DNA of 6,982 nucleotides, from positions 1 to 6,982 of the forward strand of contig WLEX01000062.1 of the NCBI GenBank assembly GCA_009704065.1. Reading direction: 5' to 3'. A program made the position numbers and the translations under genes. How positions within the stretch are numbered: position 1 is the first letter of the stretch; every line of letters starts with the position of its first letter. Positions 5,024 to 6,982 of this stretch are shown here, one piece after another. Below the pieces are notes generated by a model. That model saw nothing but the letters and a program-made list of their open reading frames with translations. It was not told the origin of the DNA and did no database searches. The DNA comes from Actinomycetota bacterium (GTDB lineage: Bacteria; Actinomycetota; Acidimicrobiia; Acidimicrobiales; Ilumatobacteraceae).

Positions 5024-5709
5024 GAACCCCAGCGGGATTGGCCAAAGCGATAGCCAACACTGCGCACTGTTTGAATAAGGTTCGCGTGCTCTTCACCAAG
5101 TTTGGCACGAAGACGACGTACGTGAACGTCGACAGTACGGGCACCTCCGTAGTACTCGTATCCCCACACGCGTGACAACAACATTTCACGTGTGAAAACC
5201 TTGCCTGGGTTTTGAGCCAGGAACTTCAGCAGTTCATATTCCATGAATGTGAGATCAAGTGCATTGCCATTGAACGTGGCTTGGTAGGTCTCAAGGTTAA
5301 GAATGAGTCCGGAGTGCTCCACCAGTTCGGGGCGTAATCCGCTCTCGGTGCTTGAGAACAGATGGCGTAACCGTGCTTCTAATTCGCGCGGATGGAAAGG
5401 AGACAAACAGAAGTCGTTAAACAGGTCGTCGCGTAATTCAAGATCTCCGAGTTGCGTTCCTGAGACAAGAACAATGACAGAGTCGACTGCGTTGTCGCGC
5501 TTGCGCAATGCGCGAACAAACGCCCATGCAGATTCGGGGTCTTCGTCACATGCGACGATTGCACCCATCCAGCCGGCCTGTGGCTCGCACTTTCCTGCTT
5601 CGTCGGCGCCCGACACTGCCTTCCATCGATACCCACCTAAATCGAGGGTGCGCGCTAAATCAGGAGTGGGGTTCGCGGGGAACACAACAATCATGTCGGA
5701 AGTAGCCAT
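5020..5709 (-). CDS. glnR: GlnR-like orphan OmpR-family transcriptional regulator of nitrogen metabolism
   Basis: The protein is 229 residues: a receiver-like domain (about 5-118) and a C-terminal winged-helix DNA-binding domain (about 135-223). The DNA-binding part carries LDLTFMEYELLKFLAQNPGK (151-170), VFTREMLLSRVWGYEYYGG (171-189), RTVDVHVRRLRAKLG (191-205) and LIQTVRSVGYRF (211-222), very close to actinobacterial GlnR. The receiver is degenerate: the acidic pair after the first strand is replaced (IVVFPAN) and the usual KPF lysine is a serine (LSPF, S103). D55 may match the structural aspartate of Streptomyces GlnR. Such regulators act without a cognate kinase, and no kinase gene is seen. 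The protein stops soon after the DNA-binding domain and lacks the C-terminal tail of Streptomyces GlnR. It lies 8 bp downstream of glnA, so it is probably co-transcribed. No Shine-Dalgarno sequence is obvious before the ATG at 5709. A paralogous OmpR regulator is the alternative. Confidence 0.85.
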   Translation of the reverse strand: MATSDMIVVFPANPTPDLARTLDLGGYRWKAVSGADEAGKCEPQAGWMGAIVACDEDPESAWAFVRALRKRDNAVDSVIVLVSGTQLGDLELRDDLFNDFCLSPFHPRELEARLRHLFSSTESGLRPELVEHSGLILNLETYQATFNGNALDLTFMEYELLKFLAQNPGKVFTREMLLSRVWGYEYYGGARTVDVHVRRLRAKLGEEHANLIQTVRSVGYRFGQSRWGS

Positions 5710-5717
5710 CGGAAGAG

Positions 5718-6982
5718 TTACAACGACTTCAGGTAACGATTGAGTTCGAACGGGGTGACTTGAGTTTTGTATTCACGCCATTCATGACGCTTGTTACGGA
5801 GGAACCAGGCAAAGATGTGTTCGCCGAGTGCTTCTTGCACCAACTCAGAAGATTCCATCACATTGAGAGCATCGTTGAGCGACTGAGGCAATTGGTTAAT
5901 GCCCAATTTCTCGAGTGCAGCATCACCCATCTCAAACAAGTTGGCGTCGGCTTCGGGTGCAAGTTCATATCCTTCGCGAATGCCCTTCATGCCGGCGGCA
6001 AGAATGACAGAGAATGCGAGGTAGGGGTTGCATGCAGGATCTGGTGATCGGTATTCAATACGGGTGGCACTGATGCTTCCGCGCTTTGGAATCGGTACAC
6101 GAATAAGACCACTGCGGTTGTTACGTGCCCAACTGACATGCACTGGGGCTTCAAAGCCGGGCACGAGGCGCTTGTAGCTATTCACTGTTTGGTTGGTGAC
6201 TGCGGTGATTTCGGCAGCATGGCGCAAGAGACCTGCCATGAACGACTTCGCGACCGGTGACAAATTATTGGGATCGTTCTCCGAATAAAAGGCGTTTGTA
6301 TCACCAGAAAACAATGACAAGTGCAAGTGCATTCCGGAACCCTGCACACCTTCTAGTGGCTTCGGCATGAACGTGGCATGCACATTATTCATTGCAGCAA
6401 TTTCTTTCACGATCATGCGGAAAGTCATGACAGAGTCAGCCATCGACAATGCATCGGTATGACGAAGATCTATTTCTTGTTGGCTGGGTGCATCTTCGTG
6501 AAACGAATATTCAACAGGGATACCCATGGTTTCGAGTGTGCGAATTGTTTGCTTGCGTAGTGACGATGCGACATCGGTTGTGGTGAGATCGAAGAAGCCA
6601 CCTTCATCGAGTGGCACGGGAGCCTGTCCGCGCACTGGCGGCTCGAAGTAGAAGTATTCGATATCGGGCGCGATAAGGAACTCGTAGCCCATTGCACGCG
6701 CAGCATCGAGGTTGCGACGTAACACTTGGCGAGGATCACCTTCGAACAAAGAACCATCGAGATTGCGCACATCACAGATAACGCGCGCTTCAGCAGACTT
6801 GCTCTCGCCCCATGGCAATATCTCGAACGTATTGGGATCAGGAACTGCGAGAACATCAGCTTCTTGTACACGTGAGTATCCATCGATAGACGAACCATCG
6901 AAGGTCATTCCATCTTCAAGCGCATTTTCTAATTCAGCAGGGCTGATAGCAAAACTCTTAAGAGTGCCGAGTACGTCGGTAA
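5718..6982 (-). CDS. glnA: Glutamine synthetase type I, short GlnA2-like form, 5' end cut off
   Basis: About 420 residues are visible. The frame stays open past the ATG at 6908 to the window edge, and the extra residues (DVLGTLKSFAISPAELENAL) belong to the family, so the start lies outside. Glutamine synthetase joins ammonia to glutamate using ATP in a cytoplasmic dodecamer. Counting from the methionine at 6908: TFDGSSIDGYSRVQEADVL (2-20, GS signature 1), HEDAPSQQEIDLRH (137-150), the ATP-binding signature KPLEGVQGSGMHLHLS (183-198), FEAP flap E252, NRSGLIRVP (264-272) and RIEYRSPDP (283-291). The C-terminus (FLRNKRHEWREYKTQVTPFE) resembles actinobacterial GlnA2. The adenylylated-tyrosine segment of long GSI enzymes is absent, so GlnE control is unlikely. 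R13 sits where Bacillus GlnA has the feedback-sensing arginine. Some Streptomyces GlnA2 and GlnA3 proteins glutamylate polyamines, so that remains an alternative substrate. It is followed by glnR after 8 bp. Confidence 0.93.
   Translation of the reverse strand, partial: TDVLGTLKSFAISPAELENALEDGMTFDGSSIDGYSRVQEADVLAVPDPNTFEILPWGESKSAEARVICDVRNLDGSLFEGDPRQVLRRNLDAARAMGYEFLIAPDIEYFYFEPPVRGQAPVPLDEGGFFDLTTTDVASSLRKQTIRTLETMGIPVEYSFHEDAPSQQEIDLRHTDALSMADSVMTFRMIVKEIAAMNNVHATFMPKPLEGVQGSGMHLHLSLFSGDTNAFYSENDPNNLSPVAKSFMAGLLRHAAEITAVTNQTVNSYKRLVPGFEAPVHVSWARNNRSGLIRVPIPKRGSISATRIEYRSPDPACNPYLAFSVILAAGMKGIREGYELAPEADANLFEMGDAALEKLGINQLPQSLNDALNVMESSELVQEALGEHIFAWFLRNKRHEWREYKTQVTPFELNRYLKSL

Noticed and set aside
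5024..5050. Possible terminator hairpin just past corA (AACCC with GGGATT)
   Set aside because: The stem is 3-5 bp with mismatches and there is no T-run; these bases encode the C-terminus of GlnR.
5303..5743. Plus-strand open frame of 146 codons opposite glnR
   Set aside because: It is rich in Arg and Ser, matches no known fold, and lies wholly across the well-supported glnR and the end of glnA.
1..6982. tRNA, rRNA, CRISPR array, insertion sequence or phage genes
   Set aside because: The window is almost completely filled by ordinary chromosomal coding sequence; I saw no direct repeat series, terminal inverted repeats, transposase or integrase motifs, or tRNA-like cloverleaf.

Overview
This window is an ordinary-looking, gene-dense piece of a bacterial chromosome with no mobile elements, RNA genes or CRISPR. 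Base composition is close to balanced by eye. The organism is most likely an actinobacterium. The best evidence is a GlnR-type orphan OmpR regulator next to a GlnA2-like short type I glutamine synthetase, plus a Tat-exported lipoprotein with a thioredoxin fold of a kind I associate with Acidimicrobiia. A freshwater or marine acidimicrobial lineage is my guess at the class, with low confidence.

Layout. On the minus strand at the left edge (1-863, 3' end cut off) is a Tat lipoprotein with a C-terminal thioredoxin-like domain. It is transcribed away from a co-directional plus-strand run that starts 46 bp later: a RidA-family protein (910-1275), a 51-residue single-span membrane protein not previously obvious because it is so short (1278-1433), an amidohydrolase resembling 8-oxoguanine deaminase (1459-2829), a GDT1/TMEM165-type manganese or calcium exporter (2829-3398, overlapping its neighbour by one base), a MarC-family membrane protein (3416-4030) and a CorA-type magnesium channel (4076-5023). 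The right third is on the minus strand: glnA (5718 to beyond the right edge, 5' end cut off) followed 8 bp later by glnR (5020-5709). corA and glnR converge, and their stop codons share the four bases TTAA.

How the genes may work together. The deaminase would release ammonia (8-oxoguanine to urate), RidA proteins clear reactive imines made in amine metabolism, and glnA/glnR capture ammonia and sense nitrogen state, so a nitrogen-salvage theme is plausible but inferred from position only. GDT1, MarC and CorA are three consecutive membrane proteins, two of them with known divalent-cation roles. Every intergenic gap is short (at most 46 bp), so regulatory sites must lie in tiny gaps or inside genes. 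The best non-coding signals are an 18-bp perfect palindrome over the stop codon of the small membrane protein gene, and TANNNT hexamers 6-7 bp before the ATGs of the RidA and MarC genes, as expected for leaderless actinobacterial promoters. I found no clearly novel system. The small membrane protein, the palindrome and the glnA-glnR pairing are the points most worth checking.
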